Assembly: GCF_010726085.1 (NCBI RefSeq)
Contig: NZ_AP022560.1
Location: 4,278,001-4,342,000 of the forward strand
Source of the DNA: Mycolicibacterium moriokaense
GTDB taxonomy: Bacteria > Actinomycetota > Actinomycetes > Mycobacteriales > Mycobacteriaceae
Direction of reading: 5' to 3'
DNA: 64,000 nucleotides
The notes under the pieces were generated by a model that saw only the letters and a list, made by a program, of their open reading frames with translations, did not search any database and had not been told where the DNA came from. The position numbers and the translations under genes are program-made. Each line of letters begins with the position of its first letter. Within the stretch, counting starts at the first letter, position 1. Positions 43,227 through 51,335 of this stretch are shown here, in pieces.

Positions 43227-43671
43227 GCTTCAACGGCGGCGGTAAGCCCGGTATCGGCGGTATCCCCGGCGGTGGTGGCGTGCCCTGGATCGGCGCGTAG
43301 ATGTTCTCTGGGAGGGTGACCCGATCGTCGAGCGGAACACCTTGGGCGATCAGGTTCGGATCGATCGGGTACGGACCCACCGTGTGCTGGCGCATCGCGA
43401 GCGGCTTGTAGGGCTGATCGCTGTAGCACTCCTCCACCGTCGGTGCCCGCTTACCCGGTACTCCCATGCAGGGAGCGTTGCGGGCACCACGCAGCAAGAT
43501 CGGTGAGTCCTGCGGGAGCTTGCAGTACAGGCCGTCCGGCGTGTCCACCGTGGTCGTATCCGCGGGACTGCGCCACTGCGACGGCGGCAGGAAGCCCACC
43601 GTGCACGGATTCGGGTCGGTGAGTGAAATGCGGAAGTCCCAGGCGTCACGGTGGGCTCGCCAACTTTGCAA
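43210..43671 (-). pseudogene. C-terminal fragment of an MCE-family protein
   Basis: An open frame of about 153 codons whose sequence matches the C-terminal part of Mce proteins: DDPNPCTVGFLPP-type entry (DPNPCTVGFLPPSQWRSP), YCKLPQDSPILLRGARNAPC, PGKRAPTVEECYSDQPYKPL and the proline-rich end (GTPPPPGIPPIPGLPPP). The signal anchor and MCE domain that should precede are missing, and a TGA lies in frame eight codons before the first usable TTG. It is thus a remnant of a lost mce operon. It overlaps the end of the gene at 42120-43226. Confidence 0.75.
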
Positions 43672-43841
43672 TATTGGCGAGAATAGAGACTGTCAGTTCA
43701 AGAAGTCCGTCCAACGCGTTCGACGGCTTCCGTGCTTGGAACGCGCAACGCACGGTCTCCACATTGCCGAAACCATGATGCGTGGCAACAAATCCCAGCG
43801 AAAGTTGGTGTTCGCCAACCCATTTCGTGCCGGGTCGGGCG

Positions 43842-44147
43842 TTACTCCGGCAGGCGAAGCTCGGGCTTCTCGACCTCTTCGATATTGACGTCTTTGAAAG
43901 TGATGACACGAACCTGCTTGACGAAACGCGCGGGCCGGTACATGTCCCACACCCAGGCGTCGCCCAGCCTCAGCTCGAAATAGACCTCGCCGTCGGAGTT
44001 GCGCGGCACCAGCTCGACGCTGTTGGCGAGGTAGAACCTGCGCTCGGTCTCCACGACATAGCTGAACTGCCCGACGATGTCCTTGTATTCGCGGTAGAGC
44101 GAGAGCTCCATCTCGGTTTCATACTTCTCGAGATCCTCGGCACTCAT
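43842..44147 (-). CDS. DUF2469 family protein (Rv2901c-like)
   Basis: 101 residues, highly typical: MSAEDLEKYETEMELSLYRE, YKDIVGQFSYVVETERRFYL, VELRL-type strands (VYFELRLGDAWVWDMYRPAR). DUF2469 is a strongly conserved actinobacterial protein of unknown function, always near rnhB and lepB. It marks the point where the order conserved with M. tuberculosis resumes after the 41-kb accessory region. It is 95 bases downstream of rnhB on the same strand. A weak hairpin (GTTGG-TGTTCG-CCAAC, 43804-43819) follows its stop. Confidence 0.93.
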   Translation of the reverse strand: MSAEDLEKYETEMELSLYREYKDIVGQFSYVVETERRFYLANSVELVPRNSDGEVYFELRLGDAWVWDMYRPARFVKQVRVITFKDVNIEEVEKPELRLPE

Positions 44148-44242
44148 CTGCTCAGTCGCCCTTCATGTCCATCTCGCTCTCCGGCCCCGCGCCCCGTGAG
44201 GTTCCACGTCACCCAAGCACCCATCGCCACTCCAATCCTCCC

Positions 44243-44986
44243 CTACCCGAATCGGCTCTGCTGCTCGGGTTCGCCCTCGAGGTCGACGTCGGGTACCACG
44301 AAGGTGTCCATCTGGCTGCTCACCTGACCGTCCACTGCCACCAACCGCCGGACATTGATGAACGAGTACCGGTGCTCGCTGCACGGACCCAGCTCCGCGA
44401 GAGCGGCGCTGTGGGCGGGCGTGCTGTAACCCTTGTGCTCGGCGAAGCCGTATCCAGGATGTTCGGCCTCCATCTTGACCATGAGCCTGTCACGGCTCAC
44501 CTTCGCCAGGACGCTGGCCGCCGCAATGCAGGCCGCGGCCGCGTCACCGCCGACCACGGGCAGCGACGGCATCGGCAGACCGGGCACCCGGAAGCCGTCC
44601 GACAACACGTACCCGGGCCGTACGGACAGCCCCGCCACGGCACGTCTCATGCCCTCGATATTGGCCACGTGGACGCCCCGGCGATCAACCTCGGCCGAAG
44701 GAATGAAGACCACGTGGTAGGCGAGCGCATACCGGCGAATGAGCGGAAACAGCCGCTCGCGCTCCCGCTCGTTGAGCTTCTTGGAGTCGTCAAGCGCCGC
44801 AAGGCTTTCGAGCCGGTTGGGCCCCAACACACAGGCCGCCACCACCAGGGGGCCCGCACAGGCGCCGCGGCCGACCTCGTCCACGCCCGCCACCGGTCCC
44901 AGCCCACTGCGGTACAGCGCGGACTCCAGCGTGCGCAGTCCAGAGGATTTCCGGATCACCGTTCGCGGAGGCCATGTCGCCGGCAA
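44243..44986 (-). CDS. rnhB: Ribonuclease HII
   Basis: 247 residues from TTG 44986, six bases after AGGAG; TTG 44992 is closer and less likely. It removes RNA from RNA-DNA hybrids and single ribonucleotides from DNA. Key residues: [20 protein letters not shown] (DEG catalytic pair), [19 protein letters not shown] and [20 protein letters not shown]. The C-terminus after FINVRR is short compared with the M. tuberculosis protein, ending in [13 protein letters not shown]. It lies ten bases after lepB, as in other mycobacteria. Confidence 0.95.
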   Translation of the reverse strand: MPATWPPRTVIRKSSGLRTLESALYRSGLGPVAGVDEVGRGACAGPLVVAACVLGPNRLESLAALDDSKKLNERERERLFPLIRRYALAYHVVFIPSAEVDRRGVHVANIEGMRRAVAGLSVRPGYVLSDGFRVPGLPMPSLPVVGGDAAAACIAAASVLAKVSRDRLMVKMEAEHPGYGFAEHKGYSTPAHSAALAELGPCSEHRYSFINVRRLVAVDGQVSSQMDTFVVPDVDLEGEPEQQSRFG

Positions 44987-44995
44987 ATGCAACTC

Positions 44996-45817
44996 CTACT
45001 GGGTCTGCGGGTTCACCGAGCCCACACCACCCCATCGCGACGGGGGCCAGGCGATGAACCGTGCTTTTCCAATCACATTCTCTATCGGCACCGTGCCGGC
45101 CTGCGGGTCACCCGTGCACAGCAGCCCGCGTTGAGCATCGGTGGGTGTACTGGTGCAGTGCGCTCGCGAATCGGCGGAATGGGTGCGGTTGTCGCCCATC
45201 ACCCACAGCTTGCCCTCCGGTACCTTCACCGGCCCGAACTCATTGCCGAGGCACGCGGCGTACGGATTCGAGGGCTCGACATTCATCGTGTCGTAGTTCA
45301 GATACGGCTCATCGAGGCGCTTGCCGTCGACGGTCAGGCCGGTGTTCACACGACATTCGACCGTCTGGCCGCCCACCGCAATGACGCGCTTGACCAGGTC
45401 GTTCTCGTCCGGCGGGACGAAGCCGATGAAGGACAACCCGTTCTGCAGCCAGCGCACCAAGGTGTTGTCGGATCGGATCGACTTGTAGCCGATGTTCCAG
45501 TTCGGCGGGCCCTTGAAGACGACGACGTCGCCGGGCTGCGGCTCGGAGAACCGATACGTCAGCTTGTCCACCATGATCCGGTCACCGGTGCAGCCCGGGC
45601 AGCCGTGCAGGGTGGGCTCCATCGACTCCGACGGAATGAGATATGGGCGCGCGACGAACGTCAACATGACGTAGTACAGCACCAGTGCGATCGTGATGAG
45701 AATCCCGAACTCGCGTAGGGCGCCGTGCTTCTTCTTCGGCTCTTCGGCGTCGTCCGTCGTATCGGGAACGTCGGTCGAACCCTCGGACGGCCCATCCGGG
45801 TCGGTGGATTCAGTCAC
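44996..45817 (-). CDS. lepB: Signal peptidase I
   Basis: 273 residues from GTG 45817. A cytoplasmic acidic N-terminus is followed by one membrane helix (FGILITIALVLYYVMLTFVA). The catalytic serine is in LIPSESMEPTLHG (about residue 65) and the lysine in DLVKRVIAVGG (about 143). The box GDNRTHSADSRAH and a C-terminal WPPSRWGGVGSVNP complete the S26 fold. It cuts signal peptides after Sec or Tat export, on the outer face of the membrane. Its position between rplS and rnhB is conserved. Confidence 0.95.
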   Translation of the reverse strand: MTESTDPDGPSEGSTDVPDTTDDAEEPKKKHGALREFGILITIALVLYYVMLTFVARPYLIPSESMEPTLHGCPGCTGDRIMVDKLTYRFSEPQPGDVVVFKGPPNWNIGYKSIRSDNTLVRWLQNGLSFIGFVPPDENDLVKRVIAVGGQTVECRVNTGLTVDGKRLDEPYLNYDTMNVEPSNPYAACLGNEFGPVKVPEGKLWVMGDNRTHSADSRAHCTSTPTDAQRGLLCTGDPQAGTVPIENVIGKARFIAWPPSRWGGVGSVNPQTQ

Positions 45818-45903
45818 CGCATCAGGGTAGCCAGCGCGATGCTCGTCGCCCCGGTCATCGGCTGCCACGCGTCAGAACCCTGCGCGTCGGCGGCCGGACA
45901 CGG

Positions 45904-46245
45904 TCAGCGCTTCTCCTTGATCTTCGCCTTCTTGCCACGCAGCTCGCGCAGGTAGTAGAGCTTCGCGCGGCGCACGTCACCGCGGGTGACGACGTCGATG
46001 TGGTCGATGTTGGGCGAATGCACGGGGAACGTCCGCTCGACGCCGACGCCGTAGCTTTCCTTGCGCACGGTGAACGTCTCGCGGATGCCACCGCCCTGGC
46101 GGCGCAGCACGACGCCCTTGAAGACCTGGATACGTTCCTTGGAGCCCTCGATGACCTTGACGTGCACATTCACGGTGTCGCCGGGGCTGAAGTCCGGGAT
46201 GTCGTCGCGTAGCGACGTCTGATCGACGAAGTCCAGCGTGTTCAT
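45904..46245 (-). CDS. rplS: 50S ribosomal protein L19
   Basis: 113 residues from ATG 46245; the frame is open further upstream but L19 starts at this Met ([19 protein letters not shown]). Typical sequence: [53 protein letters not shown] and the basic end [17 protein letters not shown]19 sits at the 30S-50S interface. A promoter 140 bases upstream shares spacing and boxes with that of rpsP, giving both messages long leaders. Confidence 0.97.
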   Translation of the reverse strand: MNTLDFVDQTSLRDDIPDFSPGDTVNVHVKVIEGSKERIQVFKGVVLRRQGGGIRETFTVRKESYGVGVERTFPVHSPNIDHIDVVTRGDVRRAKLYYLRELRGKKAKIKEKR

Positions 46246-46384
46246 CGGTGAGACTCTTCCTTGCTGTTGGCCGGCTGCGGGCGTGCTGTCGCGCTTCGTA
46301 CTCGCGGCGCTGAGCCGGTCTATCGGGTGTATCGGGGTGTATCTCGCGGTGGGCGGATGCTCGCCGCACGCAGACAACTGCTCA

Positions 46385-46417
46385 ATTGTGCCAGATGAGC
46401 CCCGATCCAGTGAAATC
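46385..46417 (-). promoter_or_regulatory. rplS promoter
   Basis: Minus strand CTGGCACAAT (-10 CACAAT at 46385-46390, with TGG before it) is preceded 22 bases upstream by GATTT (46413-46417). The rpsP promoter at 50256-50288 has the same two elements at the same distance. A start about seven bases past the -10 would give a leader of roughly 130 nt. The remaining part of the 320-base gap between rplS and lppW (46246-46564) holds the divergent lppW promoter; no other gene was seen in it. Confidence 0.5.
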
Positions 46418-46564
46418 AGGTGACCTGGGACGGTGCGATATTCGCGCCTAAACCGCGCCCGAACACCGCCAGAACACGAAGCCTACCTAAGCAAGCGGGG
46501 GCACAGGGCTGCCGTTACGCTGATAATGGCTGAGATTCGGGATGTGGAGAGGCAAGGGAGGCCA

Positions 46565-47509
46565 ATGCAACGCCGGCCATTGAAGCTGGTCACGGCGACT
46601 GCGATCGTTATCGTCGCAGCCCCATTGGTCAACGGTTGCGAGGCGCGGGTCTATGGCGTGGCTCCGGAGTCTGCCGGCCCGCAGCTGACCGTCGTCGTGC
46701 CGCAGGGCCGGATGGCGCCCCTGCCGGAAGCACCGCCCGACGAGCCGGCGGCCGCCTTCACGGGTCTCGACGCACGCGCCGAGCAGGCTGTCGCCGAGGC
46801 CACCGAGGCCGGAGCCGATATCACGCTCACCGTGTTGGACCGCAACACCGGCCAGATCATCTCCAGCGGCGACTCCAAGCCGATGCCCATCGCCTCGGTG
46901 TCGAAGCTGTTCATCGCCGATGACCTGCTGCTCCAGGAGTCACGCGGTGAAATGGAGCTATCCCCGGACGACCGCAAGGCGCTCGACTTCATGCTGCGGG
47001 CTTCCGACGACAGCGCCGCCGAGGTTTTCTGGAATCGCAGCGGAGGCAGCGAGATCATTTCGCGGGTCACCGCGAGGTACGGGCTCAAGTCGACGACGAC
47101 GCCGTACGACGGGCGCTGGTACACGACCCTGAGCACGACGGAAGACCTTGTTCGGTACTACGACAAGCTGCTCTCCGGCGCCGGCGGATTGCCACCGGAG
47201 CAGGCCAGCATCATCCTCTCCAATCTCGCAGCCTCCACCCCGACCGCGCCGGACGGCACAGTCCCCGGCGGCGTGTACCCGCAGCGCTTCGGCATCCCCG
47301 AGGGCTTCTACAACGAGCCCGTCGCCGTCAAACAAGGCTGGTTCTGCTGCTGGGGTCCCGGCGACTGGGTCCACCTGTCGACCGGGGTGATCGGGCCGGA
47401 TCGCCGATACGTCATGGCGATCGGATCCATGCAGCCGACCGACGACGTCACCGCCCGCAACACGATCACGCAGGTGGTAAAGACCATGTTCCCGGGCGGC
47501 CGCATCTAG
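46565..47509 (+). CDS. lppW: Lipoprotein LppW, beta-lactamase-like
   Basis: 314 residues from ATG 46565 with GGGAGG upstream, equal to the M. tuberculosis LppW length as I recall it. The signal peptide ends in a lipobox with Cys in PLVNGCEARV (about residue 25). A Pro-rich linker follows. The globular part is a class A beta-lactamase-like fold with SxxK in PIASVSKLFIADDLLL, SDDSAAEVFW and a late KQGWFCCWGPGDW region in place of KTG. It probably is a penicillin-binding or inactive relative anchored outside the membrane. It is divergent from rplS, as in M. tuberculosis. Confidence 0.92.
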   Translation: MQRRPLKLVTATAIVIVAAPLVNGCEARVYGVAPESAGPQLTVVVPQGRMAPLPEAPPDEPAAAFTGLDARAEQAVAEATEAGADITLTVLDRNTGQIISSGDSKPMPIASVSKLFIADDLLLQESRGEMELSPDDRKALDFMLRASDDSAAEVFWNRSGGSEIISRVTARYGLKSTTTPYDGRWYTTLSTTEDLVRYYDKLLSGAGGLPPEQASIILSNLAASTPTAPDGTVPGGVYPQRFGIPEGFYNEPVAVKQGWFCCWGPGDWVHLSTGVIGPDRRYVMAIGSMQPTDDVTARNTITQVVKTMFPGGRI

Positions 47510-47604
47510 CTCGCCACGCCGACGTCGGGCAAAAGTGACACCGGCCGTCGCGCAGATGGAATATTCGTGCCGGACGATAATTAACGCTGGCGAAAGGTGA
47601 CGCG

Positions 47605-48150
47605 ATGGCAGAGATCGACGGCTCGGGGGGCCATCTCACACGTCGTGCACTACTGGCCGGGCTAGGCATCGGGGCCGCAGCGGTGTCCACTGCAATAGCC
47701 ACGGGGACCGGCCCGCTGGCCGAGGCCGCCCCCGACGTGGGTTACGAGGCGATGTTGATGAAGTGCATCGACCCTCGGTTCACGACCGATACCTGGAACT
47801 ACATGACGAGCCGCGGCTGGCAGAACAACTACAGCGAGTTCGCGATCGCCGGCGGACCCGTGGGCGTGGTGGCACCGGCCTTCGCGGCGTGGCAGGAGAC
47901 GTTCTGGGAAAACCTCGCCATCTCGGTGGAACTGCACTGGTTGAACCGGATCGTCGGCATGACTCACCGCGACTGCGGCGCCGCCGCGGTCGCCTATGGC
48001 GACCGGATCAAGACGGACAGGGCGTACGAAACCGAGGTACTGTCGACCGCGCTGCGGGAATTCCGCACCCAAGTGCAGCAGCGTCAGCCACTGCTTGAGG
48101 TGGAACTCGGCATCATGGACCTCAACGGCAGCGTCGAGTACGTCACCTGA
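47605..48150 (+). CDS. Exported beta-carbonic-anhydrase-like protein
   Basis: 181 residues. The N-terminus is a twin-arginine signal: HLTRRALLAGLGIGAAAVST, cut near ALAEAAP. The mature protein has the zinc motifs of beta-carbonic anhydrases: CIDPRF (Cys54, Asp56, Arg58) and HRDC (His121, Cys124). The enzyme core is shorter than usual, and the usual oligomer loops are reduced, so activity may differ. It is not part of the block in M. tuberculosis, where lppW is followed directly by trmD. The stop converges on trmD after six bases. Tat export implies that folding with zinc occurs before secretion. Confidence 0.75.
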   Translation: MAEIDGSGGHLTRRALLAGLGIGAAAVSTAIATGTGPLAEAAPDVGYEAMLMKCIDPRFTTDTWNYMTSRGWQNNYSEFAIAGGPVGVVAPAFAAWQETFWENLAISVELHWLNRIVGMTHRDCGAAAVAYGDRIKTDRAYETEVLSTALREFRTQVQQRQPLLEVELGIMDLNGSVEYVT

Positions 48151-48156
48151 GCGCGT

Positions 48157-48834
48157 TCAGTCCAACAGGTCGGGCCGTCGCTCGCGAGTGCGCTGAAGAC
48201 TCTGCTCGCGTCGCCACGCCGCGATCTTGGCGTGATCGCCGGACAGCAGAACCTCGGGCACGTCGAGCCCGCGCCAGCTCGGCGGCCGGGTGTAGCTCGG
48301 ACCTTCCAGCAGCCCATCGGAATGCGAATCATCTTGGTGTGACGCGGGATTGCCGAGTACGTCAGGCAACAGCCGCACGACCGCTTCGATCATGACCAGC
48401 GTTGCGGACTCCCCACCGGGCAGCACGTAGTCGCCGATCGACACCTCTTCGACGCGCATCCTTCGGGCCGCGTCGTCGGCAACGCGCTGATCGATCCCTT
48501 CGTATCTGCCACAGGCGAACACCAGGTGTTTCTCGGTGCTCCACCGTTGAGCGTCAGCCTGGGTGAACAGTCTGCCCGCGGGCGTCGGTACCACGAGAAG
48601 CGTTTCCTCAGAGCATATTTCGTCGAGAGCCTCACCCCAGACCGGGGCCTTCATCACCATGCCCGGGCCGCCGCCGTACGGCGCGTCGTCAACTGACCGG
48701 TGCACATCGTGGGTCCAGCGCCGCAGATCATGCACGGCGAGCGTGAAGATGCCCGCAGCAATCGCCTTGCCCGGCAAGGCCTGCCGCAGCGGGTCGAGAT
48801 AGTCCGGAAAGACGGTCACCACATCAATACGCAT
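48157..48834 (-). CDS. trmD: tRNA (guanine-N1)-methyltransferase
   Basis: 225 residues. TrmD methylates G37 next to the anticodon using S-adenosylmethionine. The knotted SPOUT motifs are [20 protein letters not shown] and [20 protein letters not shown], preceded by [20 protein letters not shown]. The start [20 protein letters not shown] is standard. It lies nine bases after rimM, in the conserved order rpsP-KH-rimM-trmD. Confidence 0.97.
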   Translation of the reverse strand: MRIDVVTVFPDYLDPLRQALPGKAIAAGIFTLAVHDLRRWTHDVHRSVDDAPYGGGPGMVMKAPVWGEALDEICSEETLLVVPTPAGRLFTQADAQRWSTEKHLVFACGRYEGIDQRVADDAARRMRVEEVSIGDYVLPGGESATLVMIEAVVRLLPDVLGNPASHQDDSHSDGLLEGPSYTRPPSWRGLDVPEVLLSGDHAKIAAWRREQSLQRTRERRPDLLD

Positions 48835-48843
48835 ATGCGCTCG

Positions 48844-49359
48844 TCATTCCAGTTCCAGCAGGCCGTCGGGTGGATCGATCTCGATGACCTGATCGGCCAG
48901 CGACACCGACGTCACGATGGCTTCGACGAAGGGCACGAGGACTTCACGTTCACCGGTGCGCACCGACAGCAGCTCCCCCGCCGCGGTGTGCAGCACCTCG
49001 GCGACGGTGCCGACCGCCGCCCCGTCCGTCGTGCGCACCTGCAGCCCTTCGAGCTGATGGTCGTAGAACTCGTCCGGGTCATCGATGGGCGGCAGCTCGG
49101 ACGTATCGACGACGAACAGGGTGCCGCGTAACGCGTCCGCGCCGTCGCGATCGGCGACCCCGTCGAGCCGGACCAGCAGTCGCCCGCCGTGCGGGCGGGC
49201 GGACTCGACGACGAAGCGGCGTTCGGTTCCACCCCTGGCGCGGCCACGGAGGCTGGCGCCAGGCGCGAATCGGGTGTCGGGGTCGTCGGTTCGGACATCG
49301 ACGACGACCTCGCCGGTGATGCCGTGCGCCTTGACGACCCGCCCGACAACCAGGTCCAT
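48844..49359 (-). CDS. rimM: 16S rRNA processing protein RimM
   Basis: 171 residues. The N-terminal RimM domain begins [20 protein letters not shown] and contains [17 protein letters not shown]. The PRC-barrel follows from about residue 95 ([39 protein letters not shown]). It assists maturation of the 30S head with S19. It is ten bases after the KH protein gene and nine before trmD. Confidence 0.96.
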   Translation of the reverse strand: MDLVVGRVVKAHGITGEVVVDVRTDDPDTRFAPGASLRGRARGGTERRFVVESARPHGGRLLVRLDGVADRDGADALRGTLFVVDTSELPPIDDPDEFYDHQLEGLQVRTTDGAAVGTVAEVLHTAAGELLSVRTGEREVLVPFVEAIVTSVSLADQVIEIDPPDGLLELE

Positions 49360-49369
49360 ATCGACCGCT

Positions 49370-49612
49370 CTACTGGTCGGTGTCCACCACGTCGACGCGG
49401 ATTCCCCGGCCTCCGATGCCGGCCACCAAGGTGCGCAGGGCGGTCGCGGTGCGTCCGCCGCGGCCGATGACCTTGCCGAGATCGTCGGGATGGACGTGCA
49501 CCTCGACAGTGCGCCCGCGGCGGCTCGTCACCATATCGACACGAACATCGTCGGGATTGTCCACGATCCCGCGAACCAGGTGCTCGACTGCATCGACGAC
49601 GACAGAACTCAC
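49370..49612 (-). CDS. KH-domain RNA-binding protein (KhpA-like)
   Basis: 80 residues: one KH domain with the GxxG loop in [18 protein letters not shown], preceded by [20 protein letters not shown]. The family (UPF0109, KhpA) binds RNA with broad specificity and in other bacteria works with KhpB in cell-size control. It is orthologous by position to Rv2908c. It lies between rpsP (five bases) and rimM (ten bases), in one transcript with ribosome maturation genes. Confidence 0.93.
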   Translation of the reverse strand: MSSVVVDAVEHLVRGIVDNPDDVRVDMVTSRRGRTVEVHVHPDDLGKVIGRGGRTATALRTLVAGIGGRGIRVDVVDTDQ

Positions 49613-49617
49613 AGCGG

Positions 49618-50130
49618 TCAGCTCTCGGACGACTCGGGTGCGGCCTCAGCGGGCGCGGCCTCGGCGGCCTCAGCGGCCGGCTCGGTCTCGGCGGCCGACT
49701 CCTCAGCCTTCTCCTCGCCCTTATCGGCGGCCTTCTTCGCCGGCGCCTTCTTCTTCTTGGGCTGCGTGGCCTCGCCCGACGGACCGCCCTCGGCCGCGGC
49801 GAGCGCCGCGTTGAATAGATCCAGCTTGGACGGCTTGGGCTCCTTGACCTTCAGCGTGCCCTCGGCACCCGGCAGACCCTTGAACTTCTGCCAGTCGCCG
49901 GTGATCTTCAGCAGCTGCAGGACGGGCTCGGTGGGCTGAGCGCCGACGCTCAGCCAGTACTGAGCGCGCTCGGAGTTGATCTCGATGAGGCTCGGATCTT
50001 CCTTCGGGTGGTACCGGCCGATGACCTCGATCGAGCGACCGTCGCGGCGGGTGCGCGCGTCGGCGACGGCGATGCGGTATTGGGGATTGCGGATCTTACC
50101 AAGCCGGGTCAGCTTGATCTTGACAGCCAT
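49618..50130 (-). CDS. rpsP: 30S ribosomal protein S16
   Basis: 170 residues from ATG 50130. The first 85 are classic S16: [40 protein letters not shown]. The remaining half is an actinobacterial extension: a Lys-rich block ([17 protein letters not shown]) then an Ala/Glu-rich acidic tail ([17 protein letters not shown]). Mycobacterial S16 proteins are longer than in E. coli, and this one is at the long end. It is the first gene of the rpsP-KH-rimM-trmD unit with a leader of about 120 nt. Confidence 0.96.
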   Translation of the reverse strand: MAVKIKLTRLGKIRNPQYRIAVADARTRRDGRSIEVIGRYHPKEDPSLIEINSERAQYWLSVGAQPTEPVLQLLKITGDWQKFKGLPGAEGTLKVKEPKPSKLDLFNAALAAAEGGPSGEATQPKKKKAPAKKAADKGEEKAEESAAETEPAAEAAEAAPAEAAPESSES

Positions 50131-50255
50131 GGTTAAGCGACTTCTCCTGTAATTGCCACGCCGCAATTCAGCGGTGCCGGCCGGTTGCCTGCACCCGGTT
50201 TTGCTTTACGTGTGTGACCGCCATGCAGCCGTAGTCGCATGGCAGACAGCCGACC

Positions 50256-50288
50256 ATTGTGCCAGAACAGGACCTACCGGGGAAAATC
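50256..50288 (-). promoter_or_regulatory. rpsP promoter
   Basis: Minus strand CTGGCACAAT (CACAAT at 50256-50261) with GATTT 22 bases upstream (50284-50288). Boxes and spacing equal those before rplS. A start seven bases past the -10 gives a leader near 119 nt. The match to rplS makes both assignments more credible. Confidence 0.5.
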
Positions 50289-50373
50289 GCTCTCCAGCGT
50301 GCGGATTCGTCCCGGCTCCGCCTCGCACCGCCCTGACCTTTACAACTTCAGCCAAGAGTGTCACGCTCGCGGG

Positions 50374-50856
50374 ATGGACGCCGCGACCACCCTGCTCGAG
50401 ATCGAGGCCATCAAGCAGCTGAAGGCACGCTACTGCCGGTTCCTGGACACCAAGGACTGGCAGGCGTGGCGGACCATCTTCGCCGACGACTTTCACAGCG
50501 ACACGTCGCCGTCGGGCGGCAAGGTGATCGACGGCGCCGACAAGTTCGTCGCATTCGTGCGCAAGAACCTGAAGGACCAACCAACCGTGCACCAGGTGCA
50601 CGCACCGGAGATCGAACTGACCTCACCGACGACGGCGCGCGGCGTCTGGGCGCTCAATGACATCGTGCGGTTGGCACCCGGCCTGAACCTCGACGGGTGG
50701 GGGCACTATCACGAAACCTACGAGAAGATCGACGGTCAGTGGCGCATCAAGAGCTCGACACTGACTCGTTTGCGCACTGACATCTTCAATCCGCTGTTCT
50801 CCGTGCGCATTTCGGATCGGATGAGCCGCACCGCCGCCAAACTGGCTCGCCGCTGA
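50374..50856 (+). CDS. SnoaL-like (NTF2-fold) protein
   Basis: 160 residues from ATG 50374; the frame extends upstream but that part overlies the rpsP promoter. Family entry LLEIEAIKQLKARYCRFLDT, KDWQAWRTIFADDFHSDTSP and strands HYHETYEKIDGQWRIKSSTL. The SnoaL_4 fold includes small dehydratases and isomerases, and many mycobacterial copies have no known substrate. It converges on a second SnoaL-like gene after eight bases, with which it shares only the general fold. Confidence 0.78.
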   Translation: MDAATTLLEIEAIKQLKARYCRFLDTKDWQAWRTIFADDFHSDTSPSGGKVIDGADKFVAFVRKNLKDQPTVHQVHAPEIELTSPTTARGVWALNDIVRLAPGLNLDGWGHYHETYEKIDGQWRIKSSTLTRLRTDIFNPLFSVRISDRMSRTAAKLARR

Positions 50857-50864
50857 GCCTTACA

Positions 50865-51305
50865 TCAACCTGTCGAAAACTTGTCGAAGCACTTCTCTTC
50901 GACGCGCTTGCTCATCCGCCAGCCCTCGGCGGTGCGAACGAACTCGTCGACGTACCAGATGCCGACGAACAGGATCTGCTTCTCTTCGACGTTGAACACC
51001 ATCGGGTTGAAGCAGATGGTGCGCGACGACGCGGAGTCGCCGTCGATGCGCACATCGAAGTTGCCCAGCATGTGGTAGTACGCGGGGAAATTCGGCAGCA
51101 CATCCTTCAGCCATGCCTTGACCTGCGGGAAGCGGCCGTCGATTCCACCGGTGACCCGGTAGTCGATGTAGGCATCCGGGGTGAAGACGTGATCCAGGTC
51201 GTCGAACTGCTTGCGGTCGATCGCCGTCGAGTAGTCGACCATCAACTGCTGGATCTCGAGCCGATCCGATATCTCTTCCAAGCTCAACATGCGTTGATTG
51301 AACAC
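50865..51305 (-). CDS. SnoaL-like protein, Rv2910c ortholog
   Basis: 146 residues from GTG 51305, close to the 147 of Rv2910c; ATG 51290 is possible. Sequence: LEIQQLMVDYSTAIDRKQFD, VFTPDAYIDYRVTGGIDGRF, MLGNFDVRIDGDSASSRTI and FVRTAEGWRMSKRVEEKCF. The NTF2-like cavity would bind a small hydrophobic molecule, substrate unknown. It is divergent from dacB2 (30 bases), an order found in M. tuberculosis. Confidence 0.82.
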   Translation of the reverse strand: MFNQRMLSLEEISDRLEIQQLMVDYSTAIDRKQFDDLDHVFTPDAYIDYRVTGGIDGRFPQVKAWLKDVLPNFPAYYHMLGNFDVRIDGDSASSRTICFNPMVFNVEEKQILFVGIWYVDEFVRTAEGWRMSKRVEEKCFDKFSTG

Positions 51306-51321
51306 GATCGCAGCGCGGCTA

Positions 51322-51327
51322 TAGGCT
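51322..51327 (+). promoter_or_regulatory. -10 box of dacB2, leaderless
   Basis: TAGGCT eight bases before ATG 51336. Transcription would start at the start codon, as is frequent in mycobacteria. The second DacB-type gene has the same TAGGCT eight bases before its GTG start (52273-52278). No clear -35 was found. Confidence 0.45.
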
Positions 51328-51335
51328 CACCCGTC

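Noticed and set aside
18375..43679. String GCAATATTGGCG at 18375-18386 and 43668-43679
   Set aside because: Twelve bases with a short palindrome can recur by chance in 64 kb; the contexts differ and no function is suggested.
43804..43819. Hairpin GTTGG-TGTTCG-CCAAC downstream of the DUF2469 stop
   Set aside because: A five-base stem without a U-tract is weak; I did not list it as a terminator.
44165..45718. A 517-residue plus-strand open frame opposite rnhB and lepB
   Set aside because: Both minus-strand genes have full catalytic motifs and conserved order; the plus frame has none.
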